Shown here piece after piece: positions 1-8,154 of a stretch of 24,236 bases of DNA. The translations under genes were made by a program, and so were the position numbers. The first letter of the stretch is position 1, and every line of letters starts with the position of its first letter. Source of the stretch: CBIHON01 sp966211965 (lineage in GTDB: Bacteria > Pseudomonadota > Gammaproteobacteria > Burkholderiales > Burkholderiaceae_D); assembly GCA_966211965.1 (NCBI GenBank), contig CBIHON010000059.1:1-24236 (forward strand), given 5' to 3'. The notes beneath the pieces are model-generated. The model saw only the letters and a list, made by a program, of their open reading frames with translations, had not been told where the DNA came from and did not search any database.

Positions 1-2285
1 CGGCTTCCAATAGCGTTACCCCGGCTACCGTGCCCGGTGCGCCAACCATCGGCACGGCTACGGCCGGCAGTGTCCAGGCAACGGTGACCTTCACGGCGCC
101 AGCCAGCAACGGCGGGTCGGCCATTATCGGTTACACGGTGACGTCGAATCCTGCAGGCGGCACCGACAGTAACGCCGGCACCACCGGACTGAGCCATGTC
201 GTCACTGGCTTGACCGCTGGCGTCCCCTATACTTTTACAGTGACTGCCACTAATGCGGTGGGCACGGGGGCGGCATCGGCAGCATCCAATAGCGTCACAC
301 CCTTGCCTCCTCCCAGCACCGCGCCCGGTGCGCCTATCATGGGTACCGCAACGGCCGGCGACCGCAAGGCGACAGTTACGTTCAGCCCGCCGTCGAGCAA
401 TGGCGGCAGTGCGACCCTCAGCTATACCGTAACATCGAACCCGGCTGGCGGTGTGGATGCCGCTGCCGGCAGTCTTGACTTGACGCGTGTCATTACGGGC
501 CTGACCAATGGCGTTGCCTATACTTTCACCGTCACGGCCACGAATGCCACGGGGACCGGTTCCCCATCGGCGCCATCGAATAGCGTTACGCCGCAGGGGC
601 CGCCTCAATGTTCTTTGAGGGCCGCGCCTCTCTCGATTGCTCCCGGCGGTATATCGACGCTGACAGTAAGTTGCAATCCGGCTGCGACTTCTTATGCCTG
701 GACCAATTCCGGCTTTGCACCTACGGTTGCCAGCGGCAGCATTTCGCCTGCTGTTACCACCCGATATTCGGTCGTTGGAAGCAATAGTTCCGGCAGCGGC
801 AATACCGCAAGTGTGACCGTGACGGTTGCGAGCAGTTTCGCTCAAGCGTTGTTTGTTCACGCGGCTGCCAGCCCCAGCAGGACTTCGGTGGTGCGCCTGG
901 TGAATACTTCGGCTATCGGCGGCACCTTGAGCGCAAGTGCGTTCGACGAAGAAGGCAATCCGATCGGGACTCCCAATGCCGATCTTGGCGGCATTGCAGC
1001 AAATCAAACCGTGACGTTCAGTTCCGCCGATCTTGAAGGGCTGATCGGTTTTACCCCCGCCACACCGACGGCAAAGTATTCCGTTTATTTCTCATCAGGT
1101 TTGCCTGAGCTCCAGATGCTCAATTTCACCAAGGACAATCTCACTGGAGTGAAGACGTTGTCGCAGTCCCAATACAAGGACCGTGTCACAGGGGCTAACG
1201 CCGTCAGCGTTAGCCGTTCCGCCTGGTTCGTGAGTTCATCGACCAGCAGCAACAAGACCAATGTGCTTCGCATTGTCAACACCAGCGCGCAAAGCGGTAT
1301 TTTGAGTGCAAGCTTGTACGATGAGGACGGCACGCTGTTCGGCAACGCCAATACTGCATTGGGTACCATCGCTGCTCATCAGATGCTCACCTATACCTCG
1401 GCGCAAATCGAGGCGGCATTTGGGTTCGTTCCGGTTTCTCAGACGTCGAAATATCGCGTTGTGTTTAGCGCCAATCTGCCTAGTCTCGAGTTGATCAACT
1501 TTACCCGGGACAACGCAACCGGCAATCTGTCACTGGCGCAGGCACAAGTCGATGACCGTCCCGCCACTTCGGCTTTTTCGCGTAATGTCTTGTTGCTCAT
1601 TCCCGCAGTCGACACTGAAAAATACAGCGTGCTGCGGATCGTGAACCCGAACAATATCACCGCCTCGGTCTCGGCAACGGCGTATGATGAAGCGGGCAAT
1701 GTGGCCGGATTGGGGTCGCTTGGCGCGCTTGCGCCCAACCAGATGTTGACCCTGACTTCGGCGCAGATCGAGAGAGCCGTAGGCTATGCGCCGGGCTCAC
1801 CTACTCTCAGAACTCGCCTGGTCCTGGATAGTAATGTGCCGGGGCTGGAAGTGATTGCCAATACCAAGATGGTAGCAACCGGCGATTTATTTCTGTCGCA
1901 AGCCCAAACCGATAACCGTACCGCCAGCGCAGGCGCTACGACCACCCGCAATGTATATATGATCTACCCTTCGGCCAATGGCGGCACGGAGACTCAATTA
2001 CGGGTTATCAATACGACGGAGCAACGTGCTGTGTTGAAGGCAACTGCCTATGATGACAATGGGACGCTGATCAAGGCTGAGCAGATAATCGGAGTTATCG
2101 AAGGCAACAGGATGCTCAGTTTTACTTCCGCTCAACTGGAAAGCCTGTTCAGCTATGTTCCGCCCAGCAGTACTTCAAAGTGGCGAATCCGGATCGATGC
2201 GGACTTGAGTAATTTTGAAGTCATCAATTTCGCAAAAGATATTGCAACCGGGATTCTGCGGTTGGCTCAACCACAGACTGAATAG
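1..2285 (+). CDS. Secreted/surface protein with FN3 repeats and four tandem C-terminal modules (5' partial)
   Basis: The reading frame is already open at the left edge: the codons before the GTG at 30 encode ASNSVTPATV, matching the end of an FN3 repeat, so the gene starts upstream. Numbering from that GTG, two fibronectin type III repeats (about 2-90 and 100-188) share TSNPAGG, YTFTVTATNA and SNSVTP. A Cys-containing Ig-like segment follows (about 193-266; Cys194 and Cys215 could pair). Then come four related modules of about 112 residues (about 271-385, 398-510, 519-630, 640-751) with a common pattern of VLRIVNTS, a YDE-x-G turn, LTYTSAQIE, an NFTRDN-like segment and LAQAQ. The protein ends at the fourth module, with no LPxTG, PEP-CTERM or autotransporter barrel visible. 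FN3 repeats suggest an extracellular adhesive or structural role. Function and export route are unknown because the N-terminus is outside the window. Confidence 0.85.
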   Translation, partial: ASNSVTPATVPGAPTIGTATAGSVQATVTFTAPASNGGSAIIGYTVTSNPAGGTDSNAGTTGLSHVVTGLTAGVPYTFTVTATNAVGTGAASAASNSVTPLPPPSTAPGAPIMGTATAGDRKATVTFSPPSSNGGSATLSYTVTSNPAGGVDAAAGSLDLTRVITGLTNGVAYTFTVTATNATGTGSPSAPSNSVTPQGPPQCSLRAAPLSIAPGGISTLTVSCNPAATSYAWTNSGFAPTVASGSISPAVTTRYSVVGSNSSGSGNTASVTVTVASSFAQALFVHAAASPSRTSVVRLVNTSAIGGTLSASAFDEEGNPIGTPNADLGGIAANQTVTFSSADLEGLIGFTPATPTAKYSVYFSSGLPELQMLNFTKDNLTGVKTLSQSQYKDRVTGANAVSVSRSAWFVSSSTSSNKTNVLRIVNTSAQSGILSASLYDEDGTLFGNANTALGTIAAHQMLTYTSAQIEAAFGFVPVSQTSKYRVVFSANLPSLELINFTRDNATGNLSLAQAQVDDRPATSAFSRNVLLLIPAVDTEKYSVLRIVNPNNITASVSATAYDEAGNVAGLGSLGALAPNQMLTLTSAQIERAVGYAPGSPTLRTRLVLDSNVPGLEVIANTKMVATGDLFLSQAQTDNRTASAGATTTRNVYMIYPSANGGTETQLRVINTTEQRAVLKATAYDDNGTLIKAEQIIGVIEGNRMLSFTSAQLESLFSYVPPSSTSKWRIRIDADLSNFEVINFAKDIATGILRLAQPQTE

Positions 2286-2310
2286 TCTCTTATCGCAAGA
2301 CATGATATCA

Positions 2311-2340
2311 GCCGCATCCGGGAAAAATGCGGCATTTGAT
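2311..2340 (+). terminator. Possible terminator of the FN3-protein gene
   Basis: A 7-bp perfect stem, GCCGCAT (2311-2317) with ATGCGGC (2327-2333), lies 26 bases past the stop codon. It is followed by ATTTGATTT, which is only moderately T-rich. Position and stem fit an intrinsic terminator; the weak T-tract lowers confidence. Confidence 0.5.
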
Positions 2341-2412
2341 TTCAAGCCGGCATTTTGGCTCGGCGTGATGCCTAAAGTTGAGGCGGGGGAGGTGATGAAT
2401 TCTGCGATCATG

Positions 2413-2537
2413 TCTAGAGCATTTTCAGCCTGACCGTACGGGCCAACCTCAGGCTTCCGGTGCTCGGCGTACGCCTGTACGCGTCCGCTCCTCGGCCTGA
2501 CCTTGACTCCGCACGGTCAGGCTAAAAATGCTCTAGA
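2413..2537. mobile_element. Palindromic MITE-like element, family A, copy 1
   Basis: The two ends are inverted copies of each other. The left arm begins TCTAGAGCATTTT and continues to CAGCCTGACCGT. The right arm is its reverse complement with one mismatch in about 25 bases. Both ends carry CTAG, which could be a duplicated target or part of the terminal repeat. A perfect palindrome, GGCGTACGCC (2466-2475), lies close to the centre. There is no coding capacity. The left arm recurs at 24182, so this is a dispersed repeat rather than a one-off hairpin. Mobilisation in trans by an IS transposase is inferred, not shown. Confidence 0.75.
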
Positions 2538-2956
2538 GTTCATAACGGACCCTAAGGTACCACGAAGGTTTCGCCTCTGGGCGCTGCAAGTGCAGACATC
2601 GTGATGATAGGTGGCGGACCGGGGCCGAATTCGACGCCGTTCATGGTTCAAGCGCAAAACCTCGTGATGGCTTATACCTATCCTCGTAAAAAACGAGATG
2701 GAAAATCGATGGATTTTTTCGTCTGCAAGGGTGTAGCGAAGGGGGAGCGGGGGGAACGGCACGCCGTTTGCCTGCGCTCCGCCTGCAAAACAGTATCGGT
2801 TTGCATTCGATGCGCCCACAGTGAAGTGGACAGACGGAAAAAGACGCGATTTAACTATTATGTTTTTTGCGAGGATGGGTATTAACCCGGCAAGACTGTT
2901 GCGGATGGTATCTCGCGCGTTTCAAAAACATGAGCACGGCGCCTGCTCCTGCGGGA

Positions 2957-3343
2957 TCACAGTTTTTCCCGGCTTAATGAAGGCAGCGCTCTTTCTACTT
3001 GCTCCAGAAAATCCTGATATTGAATCGGCTTGACAATATATCCGTCGCAACCGGCATCGAACATCCTTTGTTCATCGCCTTTCATCGCAAATGCAGTGAG
3101 TGCGATGATCTTGATGTGGTGCGTCGCCTCGTCTGCTTTCAACAGGCGCGTGGCGCTCAGGCCATCCGTGCCCGGCAGCAGGATGTCCATCAGGATCAAG
3201 TCCGGGCGATGCTGCTTTGCCATGGCGATGCCGTCGTCTGCATTGTCGGTATGCAGCACCTGGCAGCCTAACCTGGTGAGCAGCAGCTTCACCAGTTTCA
3301 TGTTGGCTGGCGTGTCTTCCACCACCAGTACTTTTGCGCTCAT
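2957..3343 (-). CDS. Stand-alone response regulator receiver (CheY/DivK-like)
   Basis: This 128-aa protein is a single receiver domain with no output domain. Visible landmarks are the acidic pocket Glu9-Asp10, the phospho-acceptor Asp53 (LILMDILLP), Thr83 (ALTAF) and Lys105 (VKPI), all at the usual spacing. It should accept phosphate from a histidine kinase and act through protein contacts, as DivK or CheY do. Its ATG overlaps the TGA of the upstream kinase gene by one base (TGATG), so translation is probably coupled and the kinase is the natural partner. A TTG one codon upstream is also in frame, but the ATG is preferred, with a GGGAGA about 10 bases before it. No DNA-binding or enzymatic output is present in this two-gene unit. 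Confidence 0.93.
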   Translation of the reverse strand: MSAKVLVVEDTPANMKLVKLLLTRLGCQVLHTDNADDGIAMAKQHRPDLILMDILLPGTDGLSATRLLKADEATHHIKIIALTAFAMKGDEQRMFDAGCDGYIVKPIQYQDFLEQVERALPSLSREKL

Positions 3344-5880
3344 CAATTTGTTCTCCCTGTCATTGCGAGGACGCGGCGCACTTCGCCGGTAAACCTGTTG
3401 TGGTTGAAACTGGTTTTTTCGAGGATGCTTGCCGCACGGCCATCCAATGCGGCCCGGTCGGCGTCATTCAAGGTTTTCGCAGTGACGATCACCAGCGGGA
3501 TCGTGGCTGTCTCCGGGGCGCTTTGCAGCGCGTGGATCACGTCGAAGCCGCTGACTTCCGGCATCAGCAAATCCAGCACGATCAAGTTCGGCTTTTCGCG
3601 CCGGGCGCTCTCAATTGCTTCCACGCCCCCATAGGCTCGCAATACGGTGTAGCCTGGTTCGGCCAGATAGGCTGCCAGCAGATCGACGGCGTGCGGATCG
3701 TCATCTGCCACCAATACTTTCAACATGGCTTTGTCAGGCAGTATTCCCAGATTTTCCAGCGCAAGCAACATGTCGCTGCGGTGTACCGGCTTCTGCAAAA
3801 CCTGGGCCGCGCCCAGCGATAATCCTTTTTGCTTGTCGGCTACGATGGAGACAATGATCACCGGGATATGTGCAGACGGCGAACTGGGATGCTTGATGGA
3901 TGCCAGCAAATCCCAGCCGTACATGTCCGGCAACAGGATGTCGAGAATGATGACCGCCGGTTGCCGTGCCGCCAGCAATTCGAGTCCGGCGGCTGCCGTG
4001 GCGGCATGCAGGACTTCCAGTCCTTCCGATTCCATCTGGCGTATGAGCAATTCGGCGGCGCGACTATTGTCTTCGATCAATAATGCCAGTGGCGGGCCGG
4101 CATCACTCGTCGTGTGAGGTACGGCTTGCGGGTGTTGCGGCGGTTCGGTCTCGGTTTCGCGCCATGGCAACCAGACCGTAAAGCAACTGCCAGTCTCAGG
4201 CGTACTGGCAAGCGCCACGGTACCGCCATGCAAGCGCGCCAGCTTCTGCACCAAGTCCAATCCCAAGCCGGTCCCTTCGGTTTTTATCATCTTGGATTGA
4301 TCCAGTTGGGAGAAGGGCTGGAACAGCTGTGGCACATCTTCCGGCGCGATGCCGTGGCCGCTATCCGTGACGGAAATTTCGAGGAAGCGCTTGAAATCGC
4401 CAGGCGGCAAGGGCAGGCGCAAACTGCTCGGTTCGTTCGAACGCCAATCTTCGATGGCCTGACGTCCGACGATCTGTGCGTGCAGCGTCACCTTGCCGCC
4501 GTCGGGCGTAAACTTCACTGCATTGGACAGCAGGTTGTAGACGATCTGCTTGGTCTTGCGCGCATCGCCGATCATCTTGGGAAAGGGCTCCGGCGCATCG
4601 AGCCTCAAGTGAATGCGATGGTTTGCCGCTGCTTCCTTGACGATGGTCAATCCGTTCTGCAGGATAGAGTGGAGATCAAGCGTCTCCAGTTCAAGCGTCA
4701 TCTTGCCGGCCTCGATCTTCGACAGGTCGAGAATGTCGTTGATGAGCGAAAGCAAATGTCGCCCGCTGGTGTAGATGTCGCCAATGTATTCGCGCTGCTG
4801 TTCCGTCAAGTCGCCGACCAGTCCGTCCTTGAGCACATCGGAGAAGCCGATGATGGCGTTGAGCGGAGTGCGCAGTTCATGCGACATGTTGGCCAGGAAT
4901 TCCGACTTGAGGCGGTCCGCGATTTCCAATTGCTGGGTCTTGTCTGCCAGGACGTCGTTGAGGGAAGCAAGTCTTGTGCTGAGTTGCTGCAGGTCATTGG
5001 CTTTGCGATGTTCGCGATCATGCGCAGCGGCCAATTGCGCGTACAGCAAGCCGTTCTCTAAGAGTAATACCAGCAATACGAAACTGGCCGCCAGCAAGCC
5101 GTAAATCCGGCCGGCATAAAAGCCGAGATCGAAACGGCCGCCGTTGAGTACCGCCGACAAGGCGATGTCGAGCAGCCATACGCACATCACCACCATCAGC
5201 CACCAATCCAGTACCGAATGCGGCCGGCTCCGCCACAGCACCAGCAGCGCAATCAGGCTCAAAATCCAGACGCTCGATATCACCCCGATCATTGCCGATG
5301 TATAACGATTGGCTTGCATGATGGCAGGCAGAAAATCATGGCCCGCCGTTGCCAGGGAAGTGCAGGCAATTGCTATGAGCAGCATCGTCGCAACGGCTGA
5401 CGCGATGCCGAAGCGCATCCGACGTGCGGGCGCCTCTGGTTCATTCTTGCGTAACGCGTAAGCGATGACAAACAACGGAAAGCCGCCATGCCAGATCATG
5501 TAAAGCCAAGCCGTGCTTTGCGGACCGGCGCCGAGCAGGCCGGTTGGCGCAAACAATCCGGGGAAGGTAAGGGCATGGGCTACCGCGATGAAGGCGGTAA
5601 ACAGATAGCCGCAAGCGAGAATCAACAACGCGCGCAAGCGCAAGATGTTGTACTGGCTGAACAGCAAGGCGGCGGTAATCAAGTCATTGACTACCAATGC
5701 CGATTCGTAGATCGGGATGAATGCAGGCACCGGAAGCAAAGGTGTTTTTGCGAACGGCGCAACTGCTGCAAACACCAATGCGGCGCTCGCCAAGACCGCC
5801 AATGCCAAGCGACGCTCGCTGTGTGCTGCAGGCAAGGTCGACAGGAATGCAGGGTTTTGGTTTGTAATGTCACGCGCCAT
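3343..5880 (-). CDS. Membrane hybrid histidine kinase: MASE4, HisKA, HATPase_c, two receiver domains
   Basis: The 845-aa protein has an N-terminal multi-pass membrane region (about 25-275) resembling the MASE4 sensor domain. A short helical linker follows (about 280-322). The HisKA domain has the phospho-acceptor His334 in NMSHELRTPLN. The ATPase domain shows the N-box around NLLSNAVKF (449-457), DSGHG (506-510) and GTGLGL (536-541). Two receiver domains follow, with Asp647 and Lys697, then Asp770 and Lys822. The start chosen is the ATG at 5880, with GGGAG five bases upstream; the frame stays open 24 codons further, but those residues look unlike protein. The architecture implies autophosphorylation and relay through tandem receivers, ending on the stand-alone receiver encoded next. 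No Hpt domain is present, so one must come from elsewhere if the relay is multistep. The ligand is unknown. Confidence 0.93.
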   Translation of the reverse strand: MARDITNQNPAFLSTLPAAHSERRLALAVLASAALVFAAVAPFAKTPLLPVPAFIPIYESALVVNDLITAALLFSQYNILRLRALLILACGYLFTAFIAVAHALTFPGLFAPTGLLGAGPQSTAWLYMIWHGGFPLFVIAYALRKNEPEAPARRMRFGIASAVATMLLIAIACTSLATAGHDFLPAIMQANRYTSAMIGVISSVWILSLIALLVLWRSRPHSVLDWWLMVVMCVWLLDIALSAVLNGGRFDLGFYAGRIYGLLAASFVLLVLLLENGLLYAQLAAAHDREHRKANDLQQLSTRLASLNDVLADKTQQLEIADRLKSEFLANMSHELRTPLNAIIGFSDVLKDGLVGDLTEQQREYIGDIYTSGRHLLSLINDILDLSKIEAGKMTLELETLDLHSILQNGLTIVKEAAANHRIHLRLDAPEPFPKMIGDARKTKQIVYNLLSNAVKFTPDGGKVTLHAQIVGRQAIEDWRSNEPSSLRLPLPPGDFKRFLEISVTDSGHGIAPEDVPQLFQPFSQLDQSKMIKTEGTGLGLDLVQKLARLHGGTVALASTPETGSCFTVWLPWRETETEPPQHPQAVPHTTSDAGPPLALLIEDNSRAAELLIRQMESEGLEVLHAATAAAGLELLAARQPAVIILDILLPDMYGWDLLASIKHPSSPSAHIPVIIVSIVADKQKGLSLGAAQVLQKPVHRSDMLLALENLGILPDKAMLKVLVADDDPHAVDLLAAYLAEPGYTVLRAYGGVEAIESARREKPNLIVLDLLMPEVSGFDVIHALQSAPETATIPLVIVTAKTLNDADRAALDGRAASILEKTSFNHNRFTGEVRRVLAMTGRTN

Positions 5881-6010
5881 ATTTCTCCCGTTTTTCAAGC
5901 AAAAATATCGCCGCCGCATATGCCGCACCTCATGCTTCGTGTCAGGGCGCAATTGCTGCCGATTCTTTGCTTTTTAAGCGTCTTATCTTATACCAATCTT
6001 TCTAAAAAAC

Positions 6011-6035
6011 AGGGGAGGAGAACCCTCTCTTTTTT
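6011..6035 (+). terminator. Orphan terminator-like hairpin
   Basis: An 8-bp stem with two G-U pairs (AGGGGAGG with CCTCTCTT), a five-base loop (AGAAC) and a following T-run have the shape of an intrinsic terminator on the plus strand. No plus-strand gene lies upstream within this window's logic. It may end a small RNA or an antisense transcript of the kinase 5' region, or be a leader hairpin of the kinase mRNA read the other way. Confidence 0.35.
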
Positions 6036-6303
6036 GCTTGAGATTCGGCATGGCATGGCTTGCTTCTCTTTACAAATTTGTAAACGCTGGTCGCCTATAG
6101 GTTATTGCCAACAATGAATGAACTTTACTTATGTCATGTACTCGAAGCAATTCACATGTAAGGGAAACCTTGCGTTCCTGAATAATTTATCCGAAAAACC
6201 CAACCACGCAAAACCTTCCTATGGGGCACTTTGAACGAAAATAATTCTATTTGCCGTTCTTGAACAAATGGCAAGAGGAAATTATTTGGCTTTTGGGTTG
6301 AAC

Positions 6304-6331
6304 TTGAAATTCATCGACGATGCACTAGACT
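6304..6331 (+). promoter_or_regulatory. Candidate sigma-70 promoter of the hemerythrin-like gene
   Basis: TTGAAA (6304-6309) and TAGACT (6326-6331) are separated by 16 bases and match the -35 consensus at 5 of 6 and the -10 at 4 of 6 positions. This would give a leader of roughly 110 bases before the ATG at 6451. It is a pattern match only. Confidence 0.35.
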
Positions 6332-6450
6332 TGTAACCTTGATTAAGCCGTTTCTCTTCAAGTGAATTGCATCTGCTCGAAACTCTACTCAAGTTGACTC
6401 AGTCGTTCCCGTAGCGCCTTTTGCGGGTGGCAAGCATTCAAGGAGATTAA

Positions 6451-7047
6451 ATGTTAACGGTCACTTACGCTCTTGTCACAATTTCTGTCGAACAAAAAAA
6501 AACGCGGGGCCTTTTATCTGTCCTTCAGCAACAAATCCAGCGCCATGCCCAAGAACCGAAACCGGCTGACCGTAGTCGTTTTGATGCCATCTTGTATCAA
6601 CTGGTGCAGTTCGATGAAGCCTGCCGTTGGCGCAATGTCGAACGCTACGTCATCCCTGCTCTGCGCAAGGTCAGCAATGAAGCCGATCAGCTGATTGCGG
6701 AATTGGAAGAGCTGAGCAGCGAGGCGGAAGGCATACTCAGATCGATTCGTGGCCGTACCTGGATCGCATTTGAACAAGGCGTCGAAAGCATCAGCGATCT
6801 GTATAACGCAATGGAACAATATTGCCAAAATCTGTGCCGGCGCTTGACGAAAGAAGAAGAGGAGTTGTTTCCAATCGCACAGCGTGTGATATCGGGCGAA
6901 GAATGGTTCGATATCGCGGCCCAATTCATTTCTCATGACGCGGAAATTCACGCGCACAAGCCGGTGCCGTCCAACGGGACGCATGCGATCATGCCGGTTC
7001 GTGGTGCGGCGCATCGCGGCACGCATTTACATTCGATTACCAACTGA
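6451..7047 (+). CDS. Hypothetical helical protein, hemerythrin-like
   Basis: The 198-aa protein starts at an ATG with a good ribosome binding site (AGGAG, six bases before). It is mostly helical and contains RLTKEEEELFPIAQRV (about 135-150), which resembles the last helix of hemerythrin HHE-type domains (KEExxLFP). The iron-ligand histidines of a classical HHE domain are not clearly arranged in the helical part, so metal binding is uncertain. The last ~38 residues carry seven histidines, starting at SHDAEIHAH and ending THLHS. There is no signal peptide or membrane segment, so it is probably cytoplasmic. It is a single-gene unit with its own candidate promoter and a strong terminator. A related family of betaproteobacterial hypothetical proteins probably exists, but I cannot name a function. 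Confidence 0.75.
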   Translation: MLTVTYALVTISVEQKKTRGLLSVLQQQIQRHAQEPKPADRSRFDAILYQLVQFDEACRWRNVERYVIPALRKVSNEADQLIAELEELSSEAEGILRSIRGRTWIAFEQGVESISDLYNAMEQYCQNLCRRLTKEEEELFPIAQRVISGEEWFDIAAQFISHDAEIHAHKPVPSNGTHAIMPVRGAAHRGTHLHSITN

Positions 7048-7056
7048 GCATGAAGC

Positions 7057-7101
7057 GGGCCGCACCTGCGTCGGCAGATGCGGCCTTGGTTGGTTTCTTT
7101 T
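7057..7101 (+). terminator. Rho-independent terminator after the hemerythrin-like gene
   Basis: A 7-bp GC-rich perfect stem, GGCCGCA (7058-7064) with TGCGGCC (7079-7085), lies 10 bases past the stop and is followed by TTGGTTGGTTTCTTTT. This is a good intrinsic terminator shape. Confidence 0.75.
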
Positions 7102-7308
7102 CAATTCAAATCCCTGTTTTCCATTTTCGTTCGCCGTGCCGTCTTGCTTTGGCTGGCGCTCGTCGCCAGCGTGCAGAAAGAAAGGCATGGAAAGCTGTAC
7201 TCTTCCGGGACGTCATACACGATAGAGTTAAAATCGGGCATCCACCTCGCGCGCAGGACAAGCGCCGCAGGCTGAATATTCCCGACATCAACTCTACCGG
7301 AGACGCGC

Positions 7309-7971
7309 TTGGATTCACCCTCCCTCGATATGATTGCCATCGGCATCAGCAGCTTGCTGCTGCTTTTGTATTACGTCTTTCTCATGATCCGGGTACGCAG
7401 CAATCCGGATTTCACGATTCACGCAATTAATCGGAAAGCGCGCTGTCTCTGGGTCAAAGACGTGATGAACAACCCGGACAAGGACGTGATGGCAGTCCAG
7501 ACCATACGCAATTTTGCGATGGCTGCCACCTTTCAGGCGTCCTCGGCAATTCTGCTGATTCTTGGAACCTTGACGCTGTCGGGGCAGGCCGAGAGTTTGG
7601 CCAAGACTTGGCATGTGCTGAGCATCAGCGGCTCGCAGGCGGCCGAGTGGTGGATCGTCAAAATCATTTGTTTGTTGACGGTATTGATTGTGGCTTTTTT
7701 TGCGTTTGCATCGGTGATCCGTCTGCTCAACCATGTGGTTTTCATGATCGCCTTGCCGCAGGCCGATGCAAACGGCATGTTGTCTCCGGAAAACGTGGCG
7801 AGCCGTCTGAATCGTGCGGGTTTTTTTTATCGTGTCGGGATGCGTGCGTTTTTCATCACGGTGCCGCTGGTGTTCTGGCTATTCGGACCGTGGTTTCTGG
7901 TGGTGGCAACGATAGGTTTAGTATTGGTTCTTTATTATCTCGATAGAAATCCAATGGTGGCGATGGACTAG
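7309..7971 (+). CDS. DUF599 family membrane protein
   Basis: The 220-aa protein has strongly hydrophobic segments at about 8-27, 65-88, 117-140 and 182-212 (the last long enough for two passes), indicating an inner-membrane protein. Length, the N-terminal TM followed by a RSNPDFTIHAINRKAR-type segment, and the DVMAVQTIRN motif fit the DUF599 family, whose function is unknown. The TTG at 7309 is chosen because CGGAGA precedes it at good spacing. The ATG at 7330 is in frame but has no ribosome binding site. The TAG stop lies within the left end of a MITE-like palindrome, so that insertion may have set the present C-terminus. No operon partner is evident. Confidence 0.82.
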   Translation: MDSPSLDMIAIGISSLLLLLYYVFLMIRVRSNPDFTIHAINRKARCLWVKDVMNNPDKDVMAVQTIRNFAMAATFQASSAILLILGTLTLSGQAESLAKTWHVLSISGSQAAEWWIVKIICLLTVLIVAFFAFASVIRLLNHVVFMIALPQADANGMLSPENVASRLNRAGFFYRVGMRAFFITVPLVFWLFGPWFLVVATIGLVLVLYYLDRNPMVAMD

Positions 7972-8145
7972 TGCTGAGACGCATAAATTTCCACACATAA
8001 AAGTGTGCCTTGCCGCGCCATACGTCGCCTCGCCGGCCGCGTTGGAATCCTCGCGATAGGCCGGCTATCGCTGCGGTTCGCGCCTAGTTTGACGCAACAA
8101 TTCATCACTTTTATTTGTTTCCAAATTTATGAGTCTCAGCACTAG
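7968..8145. mobile_element. Palindromic MITE-like element, family B
   Basis: The ends are perfect inverted repeats of CTAGTGCTGAGAC (7968-7980 and 8133-8145). Similarity continues inward with one mismatch through CATAAATTT, and after a 2-base indel through ATAAAAGTG, giving arms of about 37 bases. The GC-rich middle contains a hairpin, CGATAG-GCCGG-CTATCG. There is no coding capacity. CTAG at both ends suits a 4-bp target duplication of the kind used by some IS5-group elements, but it could equally be part of the repeat. It overlaps the stop codon of the DUF599 gene and ends 50 bases before fumC. Confidence 0.75.
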
Positions 8146-8154
8146 CGTCTGTTT

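Larger units (their letters stand above)
2286..2956. other. Gene-free region (671 bp) between FN3 protein and response regulator
   Basis: No convincing gene was found. The short open frames here (for example 2601-2885 on plus and 2517-2819 on minus) have no recognisable motif or good ribosome binding site. The region contains a terminator-like hairpin at 2311-2340 and a palindromic element at 2413-2537. It also has two small dyads side by side: CTCGT/ACGAG (2683-2697) and AAAATC/GATTTT (2702-2717). The FN3 gene and the response regulator gene converge on this interval. Confidence 0.6.
5881..6450. other. Gene-free divergent intergenic region (570 bp), AT-richer than surroundings
   Basis: It separates the kinase operon (minus) from the hemerythrin-like gene (plus). 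Open frames reading into it are antisense shadows of the kinase gene. It holds a terminator-like hairpin pointing in the plus direction (6011-6035) and a candidate sigma-70 promoter (6304-6331). About 110 bases of leader precede the downstream gene. Confidence 0.6.

Noticed and set aside
2601..2885. Possible small gene of 94 aa between the palindromic element and the response regulator
   Set aside because: No motif, unusual composition, and poor start context; the opposite strand is equally open.
4114..5061. 315-aa plus-strand open frame opposite the histidine kinase
   Set aside because: No recognisable domain, and it lies wholly within the HisKA/HATPase coding region.
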